64,000 bases of DNA from Ruminiclostridium papyrosolvens C7 (lineage in GTDB: Bacteria; Bacillota; Clostridia; Acetivibrionales; DSM-1351): positions 248,001 through 312,000 of the forward strand of contig NZ_ATAY01000088.1 of assembly GCF_000421965.1 (NCBI RefSeq), in the 5' to 3' direction. Under the pieces are notes generated by a model, which made no database searches, was not told where the DNA came from, and was given only the letters and a program-made list of their open reading frames with translations. Position numbers and translations under genes: made by a program. Within the stretch, counting starts at the first letter, position 1. Every line of letters starts with the position of its first letter. Of this stretch, positions 1-9,778 are shown piece by piece.

Positions 1-37
1 TCACTACTGAATTTGCGGTACAAATTGATACGTGTTA

Positions 38-406
38 TTACAGTATTACTTTTGAATCCTGATTGAATACTACTTTCCAATTACCATTATCGTTTATCCA
101 AAGTGAAGAAACCCTAAATGTCCCTGCCAAAGTATAATCTTGACAGCCAACTCTCACAACGTAGTTAGTTAAAACCACATTTTGGTTAATAACTTTTACA
201 TCAAATTCACTAAGCTCATAATTACTTAGGTTTACGTGTTTTACAATCTTAGTATATTCTGAGCCACTTTCTTTAAATCCTCCGCATATCATTATTGCAT
301 CTGTGGAAACTATCTCTCCAAATGAAGTCGAATCACCTGTCGCAAAAGCTTCCCACATCTTCTTTTCCATACTGATTACTTTTTCTTGTAATGACAGATT
401 ATCCAT
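38..406 (-). CDS. NTF2-like (SnoaL/DUF4440-type) protein
   Basis: A 122-residue soluble protein with the alpha+beta cone pattern of NTF2-like proteins: an N-terminal helix with the common 'KKMWEAFATGD' opening, then beta strands ending in 'WKVVFNQDS'. Proteins of this fold bind small ligands or act as enzymes, and the sequence does not tell which. I chose the ATG at 406 because AAAGGAG lies 8 bases upstream; a longer frame to 445 has no comparable ribosome site. It is the last gene of the co-directional run, after the VanZ-like gene. No substrate can be assigned. Confidence 0.7.
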   Translation of the reverse strand: MDNLSLQEKVISMEKKMWEAFATGDSTSFGEIVSTDAIMICGGFKESGSEYTKIVKHVNLSNYELSEFDVKVINQNVVLTNYVVRVGCQDYTLAGTFRVSSLWINDNGNWKVVFNQDSKVIL

Positions 407-457
407 AATCCATACTCCTTTAAACTTATTGATGACCTTTTTCAATTATTAGACAAC

Positions 458-946
458 CTATAGGGTATTAAAATATAAACTTCTAAATAAACGGTATACT
501 CCGTATCCCAGAAGAGAACCAAGCACATTTAAGATTATGTCATCTATATCGCAAGAGCCTAAACAAAATATAAATTGCACCAGCTCAATAAGCAGGCTAA
601 AACAAATAGATAGTAAAATAGTAGCTGTAAATCTCTTGCAAAATCTGAATAGTACTGGTAAGAAAAAACCAAAAGGACTAAAGGCAACTGTATTTCCTAA
701 TATGTTCTCCATTGCAATCCGAGTAGAAGGTTCACCTTTCAAATATGGAATTATCGTATTTATAAAAGGGATATAGTTTATAGAAGTTATTCTTTGAGAA
801 AGAGGTATTTGTCTGCCAAATTCAGCCATAATAAGTGCTTTTCCATCCTTGAAGACAATTACATTAACAATAATTAGTAAATATAGTATAAATAACCCCC
901 AAAATATAAACCTCAAACTTATTAATATCAATTTTTTATTCGGCAT
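458..946 (-). CDS. VanZ family membrane protein
   Basis: A 162-residue integral membrane protein with about four hydrophobic segments. It carries the VanZ-family marks: an N-x-x-x-F-x-P-FGF stretch around residues 85-95 and a C-terminal E-x-x-Q...D-x-DD...N-x-x-G-x-x-LGY signature in the last 45 residues. VanZ itself gives low-level teicoplanin resistance, but most family members have no known role. The ATG is preceded by AGAGGAG. It follows the salvage operon by about 30 bases and may be transcribed with it. A glycopeptide-resistance role should not be assumed, because no van genes are present. Confidence 0.85.
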   Translation of the reverse strand: MPNKKLILISLRFIFWGLFILYLLIIVNVIVFKDGKALIMAEFGRQIPLSQRITSINYIPFINTIIPYLKGEPSTRIAMENILGNTVAFSPFGFFLPVLFRFCKRFTATILLSICFSLLIELVQFIFCLGSCDIDDIILNVLGSLLGYGVYRLFRSLYFNTL

Positions 947-978
947 TATCTCCTCTATTAAATAAGTAATTCATAATA

Positions 979-1773
979 TCAGATTTTATACTTCTTCAGC
1001 ACAGTACTTGTTACTTGCTCAACAATATCACGGATTAAAAATTCATCAGGTAGATTATCACCTGTATTGTATTCCAAATCCTTTCCCTTTGGCGTACCGC
1101 CTGTATTAATTCCAAGTTTCCGGCGGATTTCTACCAACTGTGAAATCTGCTTGGAATTAAGTTCATTGGCTTTTCCGATTATATTTCCGGTGTACATTAA
1201 TACCGTGGCATAGTACTCCAGCGACTCAAGGCGGTGATATGCTTCAAATACATCCTTGCCCCACGTCACAGCTCCATGGTTTGCAAGAAGTACCGCATTG
1301 TAATCCCGGCAATAGGGTGCTATTGAGTCCGGAACAGCTTGACTGCCCGGGGTAGCATAGGGAGCTATAGGTACAGTACCCAAATTAACTACTGCTTCTG
1401 GCAATATGGCCCTGTCCAGTTCAATCCCCGCAATTGCAAAAGAAGTGGCTACCGGAGGATGTGCATGGGTTACAGCCATTACTTCAGGATTTTCACTATA
1501 TACACGCAAGTGCATTTTCAATTCTGATGAGGGTTTGGTGTTGCCGGATACAACCTGTCCGTTCAAATCCACCTTCACCATCATTTCAGGAGTCATGTAT
1601 CCCTTTGAAACACCTGTAGGAGTTGTCAATATTTCATTTCCACCTGTCTTAATACTTATATTACCGTCATTGGAAGCTACAAAGCCTTTCAAATACATTC
1701 TCTTTCCAACTTCAATTATGGCATGTGCGGCTTCCTCATCAGTAAGATATTTAGAGCTGTTTTTCTCTACCAT
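979..1773 (-). CDS. class II aldolase, probable 5-(methylthio/deoxy)ribulose-1-phosphate aldolase
   Basis: A 264-residue class II aldolase/adducin-fold enzyme related to L-fuculose-1-phosphate aldolase. Visible marks are the phosphate-binding 'SNDGNIS' stretch (residues 34-40), the catalytic glutamate E84 in 'PSSE', the zinc-ligand HAH motif (H103, H105) and a third His in 'ANHG' (H166). Its ATG overlaps the stop codon of mtnA by one base (TAATG), so the two are translationally coupled. Next to MtnK and MtnA, the likely reaction is cleavage of 5-methylthioribulose-1-P (or 5-deoxyribulose-1-P) to DHAP and an aldehyde, as in the DHAP shunt. The same fold also includes MtnB dehydratase, but no MtnC/W/X/D genes follow here. 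The function is inferred from context. Confidence 0.8.
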   Translation of the reverse strand: MVEKNSSKYLTDEEAAHAIIEVGKRMYLKGFVASNDGNISIKTGGNEILTTPTGVSKGYMTPEMMVKVDLNGQVVSGNTKPSSELKMHLRVYSENPEVMAVTHAHPPVATSFAIAGIELDRAILPEAVVNLGTVPIAPYATPGSQAVPDSIAPYCRDYNAVLLANHGAVTWGKDVFEAYHRLESLEYYATVLMYTGNIIGKANELNSKQISQLVEIRRKLGINTGGTPKGKDLEYNTGDNLPDEFLIRDIVEQVTSTVLKKYKI

Positions 1774-2861
1774 TACACCATACCTCTTTTACGTTTAAAT
1801 ATTTCTTTTAGTGATTCATTATATGGAGCTTTTGCTATACCATATTCAGTTATTATTCCGGTAATGAACTTTTCATCTGTAACGTCAAAAGCAGGATTAT
1901 AAACCTTTATATCCTTTGGCGCCATTCTTTTTTGATACCACATTTCAGTAACCTCTTCGGCATTACGCTCCTCTATGCATATATCCCTCCCCGAAGCACA
2001 ATTCAAATCTATTGTTGACGTTGGAGCACAGACATAGAAGGGAATATTATAGTTTTTTGCTAATATGGCTACCCCAGAGGTTCCTATCTTATTTGCAGTA
2101 TCCCCGTTAGCCGCAACTCTGTCGCACCCCACAAAAACAGCTTGAACCCATCCGTTTTTCATAACTGCTGAAGCCATGTTATCACAAATAAGTGTTACAT
2201 CCACACCCGCCTTATTTAATTCATAAGCGGTTAATCTGGCTCCCTGAAGCAGGGGTCGGGTTTCATCGGCAAAAACCTTCAGGTTATAGCCCTTTTCCTG
2301 ACCTACGTATATAGGTGCCAGTGCAGTTCCGTATTTGGATGTGGCAAGTTGCCCGGCATTGCAATGTGTAAGAATCCCCATATCCGGCTTTATCAGTTCA
2401 AGTCCGTATTCGCCTATACTTCTGCACACCCATGTATCCTCTTCTTTTATTTTGTGAGACTCCTTGAGCAGCTCAGCCTTTATATCATACACTGCTTTTT
2501 CCTTGTTTTTTTTAACACATTCATCCATTCTGTCAAGTGCCCAGAACAGATTAACAGCCGTGGGTCTGGAGGATGTAAGATATTTCTTGAGCCTGATAAA
2601 TTCGGAATAAAACCCTTCATACTCTTGGGCCTTTATGGCCTTGGCACCAAGGTAAATCCCGTATGCCGCCGCAATCCCGATTGCAGGAGCCCCTCTTACC
2701 CTTAGCTTATATATGGCTTCCCAGACTTCTTCCTGAGTTTTTAAATTTAAAAAGACAGTTTCAGAAGGTAACAAGGTCTGGTCAATTATTATCAATTCAC
2801 TATTGGCATCATCCAGTATAACAGTTTCCATATCGTAAACATTCTTTGTGGTATTTGCCAT
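1773..2861 (-). CDS. mtnA: S-methyl-5-thioribose-1-phosphate isomerase
   Basis: A 362-residue aldose-ketose isomerase of the MtnA/eIF2B-alpha family, of normal length. It carries the family stretches '[13 protein letters not shown]' (56-68), '[13 protein letters not shown]' (168-180), 'DNMASAVM' (227-234) and '[17 protein letters not shown]' (245-261). The expected catalytic pair is C167 and D247. It converts 5-methylthioribose-1-P to 5-methylthioribulose-1-P, and in DHAP-shunt organisms also 5-deoxyribose-1-P. The ribosome site GGAGAGG is well placed, and the gene lies 13 bases after mtnK. The active-site residues separate it from true eIF2B subunits. Confidence 0.93.
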   Translation of the reverse strand: MANTTKNVYDMETVILDDANSELIIIDQTLLPSETVFLNLKTQEEVWEAIYKLRVRGAPAIGIAAAYGIYLGAKAIKAQEYEGFYSEFIRLKKYLTSSRPTAVNLFWALDRMDECVKKNKEKAVYDIKAELLKESHKIKEEDTWVCRSIGEYGLELIKPDMGILTHCNAGQLATSKYGTALAPIYVGQEKGYNLKVFADETRPLLQGARLTAYELNKAGVDVTLICDNMASAVMKNGWVQAVFVGCDRVAANGDTANKIGTSGVAILAKNYNIPFYVCAPTSTIDLNCASGRDICIEERNAEEVTEMWYQKRMAPKDIKVYNPAFDVTDEKFITGIITEYGIAKAPYNESLKEIFKRKRGMV

Positions 2862-2874
2862 TTTGTTACCTCTC

Positions 2875-4104
2875 CTATCCCAGAAATTCGGTTTCCACCT
2901 CTTTTAAGGTATTTACAAACTGTTCCCCAAATATATAGCTTTTACGGTTCTTTATGTATCGTTTTGCAACAGTTATGCAAATACGTTCTGCACGTAATCT
3001 TGCACTTTCATTTTCTATGGAAGTAATGTCCTTAACATGTGCCATACCAACAATACGCCTGCATAGTTCAAGCCCTGCAACCGCTGCAGTGTCATGTATT
3101 ACCTGACTTAAATACCACTGCGCAAAGTCAGGGGTTTTTGCCAGAATTTCTTTGGCTTCTTCCTTCCATACTTTCAGAAATTTTGCTTTGAATTTATCAA
3201 TAATTTCACAAATGATATTCTCAACCCAATTTTTGAAGTTAATACAATCTTCCTCATTATCCATTGTAGCATCTGCGTTTATCCAGGAAAATATCATATT
3301 TGCGATGATGTTACCAACGTCATAACCCATAGGCCCATAAAATGCAAATTCGGGGTCTATAACCTTAGTTGAATTTGCATTAACAAATATAGAACCGGTG
3401 TGCAAGTCTCCATGAATTAAGGCCTGTGCGTTTGTCAGAAATTCAAACTTTAATTTTGCAACCTCCAACTTTAGCTCATTATCGCTATAAAGCTCTTTTT
3501 TTACCCAATCAAGGTTCGGTGGAAATACATCATTACGATGCTTATAGTCATTAAATGGCTCCGTGTACACCAGATCCTCTGTTATTTCGCAAAGTTCCGG
3601 GTTTGTATAGCTTTTTACAAGTGATTTTTTTTCCTGATGGTTTAAAAAGACGTCTGAAGTTAAGAGTAAAGTATTGACCATAAATGTTGTGATATGTTCC
3701 GCAAAATTCGGAAAAATCTTATGTTGAAGAAGTGCTTGTCTCATGATTGTATAATCGGACAAGTCCTCCATGGAGCAACAGCTCATAATATCGTCATATT
3801 TATATACTACCGGTACAAGGCCCGGTGCTAAATCGCCCTGAAATCTAAGAGTTTCTGCCTCAATTCTGTTGCGATCCGGGGAAAGCTTGAAATCGTCAGA
3901 AATTCTTGCAGTATATCCCGCTTGTTTTATTATCACTGATTTATCAGATTTTTTGTCCCATACCCGAAAAACATAATTCAGATTTCCATCACCTATTTCT
4001 TTGCTGTCAAGCTCAGAATCGCAGCAAAATATACTGAGCTTTTCCGCTGCATAATCAGCTGCATCCGATGGACTCATTAAAAAATACTTATCAAATTTCG
4101 ACAT
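2875..4104 (-). CDS. mtnK: S-methyl-5-thioribose kinase
   Basis: A 409-residue kinase of the aminoglycoside-phosphotransferase/choline-kinase fold and the usual MtnK length. The Brenner-type loop 'HGDLHTGS' (231-238) gives the catalytic base D233, and '[13 protein letters not shown]' (250-262) carries the metal-binding DxE motif. It phosphorylates methylthioribose (possibly 5-deoxyribose) at C1, the entry step of methionine or deoxyribose salvage. It is the first gene of the mtnK-mtnA-aldolase unit, with AAAGGAG upstream of the ATG and a good promoter about 50-80 bases before the start. Confidence 0.92.
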   Translation of the reverse strand: MSKFDKYFLMSPSDAADYAAEKLSIFCCDSELDSKEIGDGNLNYVFRVWDKKSDKSVIIKQAGYTARISDDFKLSPDRNRIEAETLRFQGDLAPGLVPVVYKYDDIMSCCSMEDLSDYTIMRQALLQHKIFPNFAEHITTFMVNTLLLTSDVFLNHQEKKSLVKSYTNPELCEITEDLVYTEPFNDYKHRNDVFPPNLDWVKKELYSDNELKLEVAKLKFEFLTNAQALIHGDLHTGSIFVNANSTKVIDPEFAFYGPMGYDVGNIIANMIFSWINADATMDNEEDCINFKNWVENIICEIIDKFKAKFLKVWKEEAKEILAKTPDFAQWYLSQVIHDTAAVAGLELCRRIVGMAHVKDITSIENESARLRAERICITVAKRYIKNRKSYIFGEQFVNTLKEVETEFLG

Positions 4105-4155
4105 ATGTAATTTTCTCCTTTTGAAAAAAGTAAGATAAAGTAATGCCTTTACTAA

Positions 4156-4185
4156 ATTTTACCACATTATGATAATTAGTGTAAA
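4156..4185 (-). promoter_or_regulatory. probable sigma-A promoter of the mtnK-mtnA-aldolase unit
   Basis: On the minus strand there is TTTACA (plus 4180-4185), an 18-base spacer and TAAAAT (plus 4156-4161), about 50 bases before the mtnK start. The -35 box overlaps the last codons of the cobD-like gene. An 8-bp inverted repeat (GCCTTTAC/GTAAAGGC, 4145-4152 and 4181-4188) surrounds it and could be an operator or a weak hairpin. This suggests the salvage genes can be transcribed apart from the cobalamin operon. Confidence 0.5.
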
Positions 4186-5246
4186 GGCGACAGGATTTTC
4201 TTTATACAATTTACAAGATATTCATTATCTTTTTTTGATTTTACAGCAATCCTGAAATAAGTTTCATCCAGTCCTCTATAATTGCAACAGGAGCGTATCA
4301 ATATGCCGAATTTTTCTAGTTCATTAGGAAGTGATTTTATCTCTGTTCTGAATAAAATATAATTTGCTTGTGAATTTACAACTTCAAATCCAAGCTTTAT
4401 AAGGCTATTTTCCAAAAAGGTTCTGTTATATTTAATTAGTTTCCTTGTTCGGTTAACATAATCTGTTTCTTTGAGAGCGGCAATCCCACACTTCTGAGCA
4501 GCTACCGATACATTCCAAGGCTGACCTGCCCGATGCAGGGCTTCTATGACATTTACATCGGAACATATTCCATAGCCTAAGCGAATTCCAGCCATTGCAT
4601 ATATCTTTGTAAATGCTTTCAGGACAATTATATTTTCATAAGTGTCAAGACTGTCCATAACACTATACTCCTGCGGATTATCCAAAAAGTCCATAAAACA
4701 TTCGTCAATTACCAGAATGGTCTTTGTTGACTTACACTTTTCAGCGATTTTCAGAACCGTTTCCTTATCTGTCAAAACACCTGTGGGATTATTGGGGTTG
4801 CATAAAAACATTAGCTTGATATCAGAAGTTATTTTATCAAGTATTTCAATATCAATCTTAAAATCCTTTTCCTTCAGCAGATAGTAATACTCAACATCGC
4901 TGCCAAATAATCTTGCTGCCTCCTCATACTCGGAAAATGTAGGTGCAGTAAGAAGCACTTTCTCCGGCCTTATTGCAAAAGCAATTCTATATACTACATC
5001 AGCTGCTCCGTTGCCACAGAATAAATACTCTTCCGGTACCTTAACATATGCAGAGATTTCCTTTTTCAATTGTCTGCATAAGGGATCAGGATAGTTACAA
5101 AAATCGTCTATGCCATCGACAATGGCCTTTTTTACACCTTCCGGTAATCCCAAAGGATTAATATTGGCAGAAAAATCAATGAGCTTTAAATTTTCCGGTA
5201 AATTTCTTTTACTATAAATGTCTCCCCCATGAACAAGCTTTTTCAT
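4176..5246 (-). CDS. cobD: threonine-phosphate decarboxylase-like PLP enzyme (CobD)
   Basis: A 356-residue fold-type I aminotransferase of the HisC/CobD group. It shows 'CNPNNPTG' (149-156), the Asp-containing 'VIDECFMDF' (179-187) and the PLP lysine K214 in 'AFTKIYAMAGIRLGYG'. 'HGGDIY' near the N terminus and 'DFSANINPLG' (24-33) are typical of CobD rather than HisC. It decarboxylates L-threonine-O-3-phosphate to (R)-1-amino-2-propanol phosphate, used by CbiB. I chose the ATG at 5246, which has GGAGGG upstream; an in-frame extension to 5300 would run into cbiB. It is the last gene of the cobalamin operon. Confidence 0.85.
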   Translation of the reverse strand: MKKLVHGGDIYSKRNLPENLKLIDFSANINPLGLPEGVKKAIVDGIDDFCNYPDPLCRQLKKEISAYVKVPEEYLFCGNGAADVVYRIAFAIRPEKVLLTAPTFSEYEEAARLFGSDVEYYYLLKEKDFKIDIEILDKITSDIKLMFLCNPNNPTGVLTDKETVLKIAEKCKSTKTILVIDECFMDFLDNPQEYSVMDSLDTYENIIVLKAFTKIYAMAGIRLGYGICSDVNVIEALHRAGQPWNVSVAAQKCGIAALKETDYVNRTRKLIKYNRTFLENSLIKLGFEVVNSQANYILFRTEIKSLPNELEKFGILIRSCCNYRGLDETYFRIAVKSKKDNEYLVNCIKKILSPLH

Positions 5247-5266
5247 TAATCCCTCCTGCATAAAAA

Positions 5267-6229
5267 TCATATATTTAAAATAACCAACCTGAGCCCGCAT
5301 AGAATAATAAGTGCTATATGTGCGGTTGTGTACATTAGCTTATTGGCTGTTTTTATATCATCAATTTTTATGTTTCTGTTATTATCGCCAATGGTTTTTT
5401 TCTCAACAAGTTTTCCAAAATAATATGCGTCTCCGGCGAGCTGTACATTCAGTGCTCCTGCACATACAGCTTCTGTCTTTGCACTGTTTGGACTGGAATG
5501 ATTCCTTTTATCCCTCTTGTATATCCTGAATGCATTTTTATAATCCAATCTACAGATAAAACTAGCCCCTACCATTATATACGCAGATAGAACGGCAGGA
5601 ATAAAATTCAAAACATCGTCAAGCTTTGCTGCAAACCTGCCAAAATAAAGGTACTTGTCGTTCTTGTAACCTATCATTGAATCCATTGTATTAACAGCCT
5701 TGTATAAAAAGCCGAGAGGTGCTCCGCCAATCACCAGAAATATTAAAGGTGCAATTACTCCATCGGATGTATTTTCAGCAACCGTTTCAACTGCAGCTTT
5801 GGTTATCCCCTCTTTAGTCAGATTTTGTGTATCACGTCCGACTATCCATGATAAATACTTTCTTGCATTTGTAAGGTCATGGTTTTTGAGATGATAATAA
5901 ACCCTCATGCTCTCGGTCTTTAAGCTTTTTGTTGCAAGTATCTGATAACAGAACAGGGATGCAACAGCCACTTCAAGGCATATACTTAACCTGCTTAGAA
6001 AATGCAGTAGCAAAAACGGTATAATTAATGAGAATGCCGTAATTATTATGGCAAGAACAGCTCCTGCCACAAACTCACCTTTGTTTGATTTGGGAAAGGC
6101 CTTTCTTATCAGCTTCTCACCCTTTGAAATAAACCACCCTATCAGTCTTATGGGATGAGGCAGCCACGAGGGGTCACCCAAAATCAAGTCCAGTATAAAG
6201 CCAATGGCAACTTCAATTAATATTTTCAT
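5267..6229 (-). CDS. cbiB: adenosylcobinamide-phosphate synthase CbiB
   Basis: A 320-residue integral membrane protein that attaches aminopropanol (phosphate) to adenosylcobyric acid. The N terminus has the family hallmark 'DLILGDPSWLPHPIRLIG', followed by 'AVETVAENTSDGVIAPL' and 'NTMDSMIGY' in the middle and 'RDKRNHSSPNSAKTEAV' further on. About five hydrophobic segments are visible. It follows cbiC by 8 bases and is followed by the cobD-like gene that supplies its substrate. The ribosome site is AGGAGG. Confidence 0.94.
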   Translation of the reverse strand: MKILIEVAIGFILDLILGDPSWLPHPIRLIGWFISKGEKLIRKAFPKSNKGEFVAGAVLAIIITAFSLIIPFLLLHFLSRLSICLEVAVASLFCYQILATKSLKTESMRVYYHLKNHDLTNARKYLSWIVGRDTQNLTKEGITKAAVETVAENTSDGVIAPLIFLVIGGAPLGFLYKAVNTMDSMIGYKNDKYLYFGRFAAKLDDVLNFIPAVLSAYIMVGASFICRLDYKNAFRIYKRDKRNHSSPNSAKTEAVCAGALNVQLAGDAYYFGKLVEKKTIGDNNRNIKIDDIKTANKLMYTTAHIALIILCGLRLVILNI

Positions 6230-6237
6230 ATAGCCTC

Positions 6238-6864
6238 CTATGGATTTATGTCTCTAGGAGAAACCATATACAGCAAGGCATTAACTATTGCCGCTGCCAC
6301 ATTACTTCCGCCCTTCCGGCCTCTGGCTACTATAAAAGGAATATTTTGCTTCATTATCATTTCCTTTGATTCAACAACGTTTACAAAGCCTACAGGAACA
6401 CCAACAATGAGTTTAGGCTCAACCTTACCTTCATTTATCAAACTATTAAGCTCAATTAATGCAGTAGGTGCATTTCCTACTACTATAACAAGGGGTTTTT
6501 CTATCCCGGCGGCCTTTCTCATGGATATGGCAGCTCTGGTTGTTCCCTCTGCCAACGCCTTATCCGCTACTTCCTTATAGGACATAAAGCACATGACCTC
6601 ACAGCCGCAGCGTGCAGCAGCCGCCTTATTTATTCCTGCCATGGCCATTTGAGTGTCTGTGACAATACAGGCACCTGCTTTTAAGATTTCCACAGACTTT
6701 TCAATAACACCCTCTGAAAACGCAAGATTGTCTGCATATTCAAAATCAGCAGTGGTGTGAATAACTCTCTTAATTACAGGCTCACAATGCTTGTCAAGAA
6801 CCCTGTCTCCAAGCTCACGGCTAATAATCTCAAAGCTTTTATTTTCAATTTCCATTGGTCTCAT
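6238..6864 (-). CDS. cbiC: cobalt-precorrin-8 methylmutase
   Basis: A 208-residue CbiC/CobH enzyme that moves the C11 methyl group to C12 to give cobyrinate. The active-site histidine is H36 in 'RVIHTTADF', and 'VGVPVGFVNVVESKE' and 'ARGRKGGSNVAAAIVNALL' are typical of the C-terminal half. Length is normal. Its ribosome site (GAGGAAGGA) lies inside the end of cbiP and only three bases separate the two genes. A second ATG three codons in (MEIENKSF) is an alternative start. Confidence 0.94.
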   Translation of the reverse strand: MRPMEIENKSFEIISRELGDRVLDKHCEPVIKRVIHTTADFEYADNLAFSEGVIEKSVEILKAGACIVTDTQMAMAGINKAAAARCGCEVMCFMSYKEVADKALAEGTTRAAISMRKAAGIEKPLVIVVGNAPTALIELNSLINEGKVEPKLIVGVPVGFVNVVESKEMIMKQNIPFIVARGRKGGSNVAAAIVNALLYMVSPRDINP

Positions 6865-6867
6865 TAG

Positions 6868-8385
6868 TCAGATTCCTTCCTCGATAACTTTGTAAATATA
6901 TTCTAAATCCAGAGATTCTCTTAAAGCGTCGGCCAACAGGTCATACTGCTTTTCCTTATATTCCTTAAGATTAAAGGAGGTATGTTTCTCATATTCAAGA
7001 CCTTTTTCCTTCATCAATGCCGCTGCAATCTCTGAAAGTATTTCCTCACTGTCAAAAACTCCGTGGACATATGTGCCGTATATATTCCCGTTTTGCATAC
7101 CGTCAGGCTTTTCATTCCCATTGATTTCGGTCAGATTACTAAGGGATGAACCACCTTCGTTTCCTGCCTCCGAAGCAGTATAACCCATATGTATTTCATA
7201 GCCTTCAAATATTTTTCCGCTAAGCCCCTTGAATATTCCTCCCACTTTACTAAAAGCACCTGTAACTCTTGTACGCGTTTTTTCTTTTTCAAATACAGTG
7301 CCGGATTTTAACAGACCCATCCCCTTCATTTCTCCGCCATGTTCAACTCCATACGGGTCTTTGAGTGTTTCACACAGCATTTGATAACCCCCGCAGACTC
7401 CGAATACAGGCTTATTTTCAGCTGCGTGCTTTAGAATACATGCTTCCAGTCCGTTTTCTCTCATCCATTTCAAATCACCCATGGTATTCTTACTGCCCGG
7501 AATAATTATCAAATCAGGATTTTTCAACTCATTGACACCTGATACATATCTCACACTTGCATATTCAATATGTTCAAGTGCATTAAAATCAGTAAAATTA
7601 GAAATTCTGGGCAATTTGATTACGGCAATATCAATTAGGCCTAAAGAAGACCCCTGTTTGGAAAACCTTTCAGTGAGGCTGTCTTCATCGTCAATATCAA
7701 CCTGAAGATATGGTACAACACCAACAACCGGAACATGTATAAGTTCACAAAGCATATCAAGACCCGGTTTTAAAATTTCTACATCTCCTCTGAATTTATT
7801 GATTATTGTTCCCTTGACATGTTTCCTCTCATCTTCGTCAAACAGCATAACTGTTCCGTATAAAGATGCAAAAACACCTCCCCTGTCTATATCCCCTGCA
7901 ATTAGTACAGGAGCTTTCAACATCTTTGCCAGTCCCATGTTTACAAAATCATCCCGCTTTAAATTTATCTCAGCAGGACTGCCTGCTCCTTCAATAACTA
8001 TAATATCATTTTCCTCTGAAAGGCTTTCATAAGCCCTGTTTATATGGGGCAGCAGATTATGCTTGTATGCATAATACTCCGTAGCCGTCATGTTTCCTAT
8101 TGGCTGCCCCTCCAAAATCACCTGTGAACCCTTTTCACTTGTAGGCTTTAACAAAATGGGATTCATTCTTACGTCAGGAGCCTTTCCTGCCGCTTCCGCC
8201 TGTACTACCTGTGCCCGCCCCATTTCTGAGCCGTCAGCCGTAATGTATGAGTTCAGGGCCATGTTCTGTGATTTGAAAGGTGCTACTCTATAACCATCCT
8301 GTGCAAATATGCGGCACAACCCTGCTGTCAGTAAGCTCTTGCCTGCATTTGACATTGTTCCCTGAATCATAATTGGTTTTGCCAT
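6868..8385 (-). CDS. cbiP: cobyric acid synthase (glutamine-hydrolysing)
   Basis: A 505-residue enzyme that amidates the b, d, e and g side chains. The N-terminal dethiobiotin-synthetase-like ATPase domain opens with '[19 protein letters not shown]' and has '[10 protein letters not shown]'. The C-terminal triad-type glutaminase has the nucleophile Cys in '[10 protein letters not shown]' and His in 'YVHGVFD'. I chose the ATG at 8385 because TTAGGAG is nine bases upstream; an ATG three codons earlier lies directly on the ribosome site. It sits between cbiA and cbiC in pathway order. Confidence 0.94.
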   Translation of the reverse strand: MAKPIMIQGTMSNAGKSLLTAGLCRIFAQDGYRVAPFKSQNMALNSYITADGSEMGRAQVVQAEAAGKAPDVRMNPILLKPTSEKGSQVILEGQPIGNMTATEYYAYKHNLLPHINRAYESLSEENDIIVIEGAGSPAEINLKRDDFVNMGLAKMLKAPVLIAGDIDRGGVFASLYGTVMLFDEDERKHVKGTIINKFRGDVEILKPGLDMLCELIHVPVVGVVPYLQVDIDDEDSLTERFSKQGSSLGLIDIAVIKLPRISNFTDFNALEHIEYASVRYVSGVNELKNPDLIIIPGSKNTMGDLKWMRENGLEACILKHAAENKPVFGVCGGYQMLCETLKDPYGVEHGGEMKGMGLLKSGTVFEKEKTRTRVTGAFSKVGGIFKGLSGKIFEGYEIHMGYTASEAGNEGGSSLSNLTEINGNEKPDGMQNGNIYGTYVHGVFDSEEILSEIAAALMKEKGLEYEKHTSFNLKEYKEKQYDLLADALRESLDLEYIYKVIEEGI

Positions 8386-8397
8386 AGAAATCATCTC

Positions 8398-9774
8398 CTA
8401 AATGTATTTACTAAAATTACAGCATTTTTGCAAAAAACCTTCTGCAAACTTAATATTGCCATAGAAATGTATGTGAGGATAACCTGCAAACAGTGTATCG
8501 GATGCAAAAATGCATTCCCATTTTCTTCTGCCCTCCGGCTTTACTGACTCAAAACTGTTTCCATTGTTGTCACTGTCACTGTAATGAAATTCGTGAGCAT
8601 TAATACTCTCACCTTTTTTACAGAACAGATTATCCTCTTTCGCAATAAGAGTTGTATAACCGAATCGGGACAGCCTCTCACTCATTGTGCTGTTTCCGTC
8701 AAGAACCCCCGACATGGAATATTTGTTGTTTTGCTTATCTGAGATTGATTGCTGAATATACATAAAGCCTCCGCACTCGGCATATGTCGGCAACCCTTTT
8801 AAAACGGTCTCCTTTATGCTCTTTAGCATGGTTTTATTCGAACTTAATTTTCCTGCATACAACTCGGGATAGCCGCCCCCCAATATTAGTCCGTGTATAT
8901 TACCGGGTAGTCTTTTATCTTCAAGAGGTGAAAAATATGTAAGCTCTGCTCCCATTTCCCTCAGCAGCTCAAGGCTATCCTCATAGTAGAAGCAAAATGC
9001 CCTGTCCTTTGCCACAGCAATATTACAGCTATATTTATTCTCAACAGAAACAGGGTCATATTCCATAGCTCCGGCTGTTTGTGCCAACCTCACAAGCCCG
9101 TCAATATCAATGAACTCCTCTGCATTTTTTGCCATTATATTCAGCTTTTTTCGGATATCTTTTATTTCATCGGCTGTGACAAGTCCCAGATGTCTACTTT
9201 CAATGACAGCCTCCGGCATAGACGGTAAAAAACCCAATACCCGGATTCCGGTCTTTTCCTCTATCATTGGCTTGTACATCTGATAAAGTCCGGGTGAAAC
9301 CGAATTTATAATAACACCCTTAATATTGTTTTCAGGCATGAAATCCCTGAATCCGTTTATTACTGCGGATATGGAAAGAGCCATCCCCTTGGGGTCAACC
9401 ACCAATACCACAGGTGTCCTTGTAAGACGGCTAATTGAATAAGACGAATGTCTGCCATCATTTCCGAGTCCGTCATAAAACCCCATAACCCCTTCTATAA
9501 CAGCTATGTCATTTCCATCAGAATTTTTGTCCAGAAGATGCTTTAGGTTATTTTCTCCCAAAAGAAATGTGTCCAGATTCCGGGACTTGATACCTGTTAT
9601 TTCCGTGTGAAACATGGGGTCGATGTAGTCAGGCCCGCACTTGAAAGCAGAGGTTCTTATCCCCCTGTTGACCAGTGCATTAAGTATTCCGCAGGTAACC
9701 GTAGTTTTACCGCATCCGCTTCCTGTTCCTGCAATCATAATTCTGGCAGTTTTGCATGTCTTGATTATAGCCAC
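8398..9774 (-). CDS. cbiA: cobyrinate a,c-diamide synthase
   Basis: About 458 residues. The N-terminal ATPase domain has the P-loop 'GTGSGCGKTT' and 'KCGPDYIDP'. The C-terminal glutaminase domain has 'LILGGGYPELYAGKL' and the nucleophile Cys in 'YAECGGFMY'. It amidates the a and c carboxylates of cobyrinate. The start is uncertain. A frame to 9843 runs deep into cbiET, while the GTG at 9774 sits directly after a GGGGGG run, closer than usual. Translation may therefore rely on coupling to cbiET, whose stop is only 4 bases upstream. Function is secure; the N terminus is not. Confidence 0.9.
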   Translation of the reverse strand: MAIIKTCKTARIMIAGTGSGCGKTTVTCGILNALVNRGIRTSAFKCGPDYIDPMFHTEITGIKSRNLDTFLLGENNLKHLLDKNSDGNDIAVIEGVMGFYDGLGNDGRHSSYSISRLTRTPVVLVVDPKGMALSISAVINGFRDFMPENNIKGVIINSVSPGLYQMYKPMIEEKTGIRVLGFLPSMPEAVIESRHLGLVTADEIKDIRKKLNIMAKNAEEFIDIDGLVRLAQTAGAMEYDPVSVENKYSCNIAVAKDRAFCFYYEDSLELLREMGAELTYFSPLEDKRLPGNIHGLILGGGYPELYAGKLSSNKTMLKSIKETVLKGLPTYAECGGFMYIQQSISDKQNNKYSMSGVLDGNSTMSERLSRFGYTTLIAKEDNLFCKKGESINAHEFHYSDSDNNGNSFESVKPEGRRKWECIFASDTLFAGYPHIHFYGNIKFAEGFLQKCCNFSKYI

Positions 9775-9778
9775 CCCC

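Noticed and set aside
458..946. Glycopeptide-resistance determinant (VanZ)
   Set aside because: Only the fold family is present; no vanA/H/X or regulator genes are nearby, so resistance cannot be inferred.
1773..2861. eIF2B-like or ribose-1,5-bisphosphate isomerase instead of MtnA
   Set aside because: C167 and D247 with the full MtnA signatures, plus MtnK next door, favour methylthioribose-1-P isomerase.
4105..4175. Riboswitch (SAM type) before mtnK
   Set aside because: The leader is only about 40 bases after the promoter and shows none of the conserved SAM-aptamer elements.
5247..5300. N-terminal extension of the cobD-like gene into cbiB
   Set aside because: The ATG at 5246 has a proper GGAGGG site; the extension overlaps cbiB and adds no family-like sequence.
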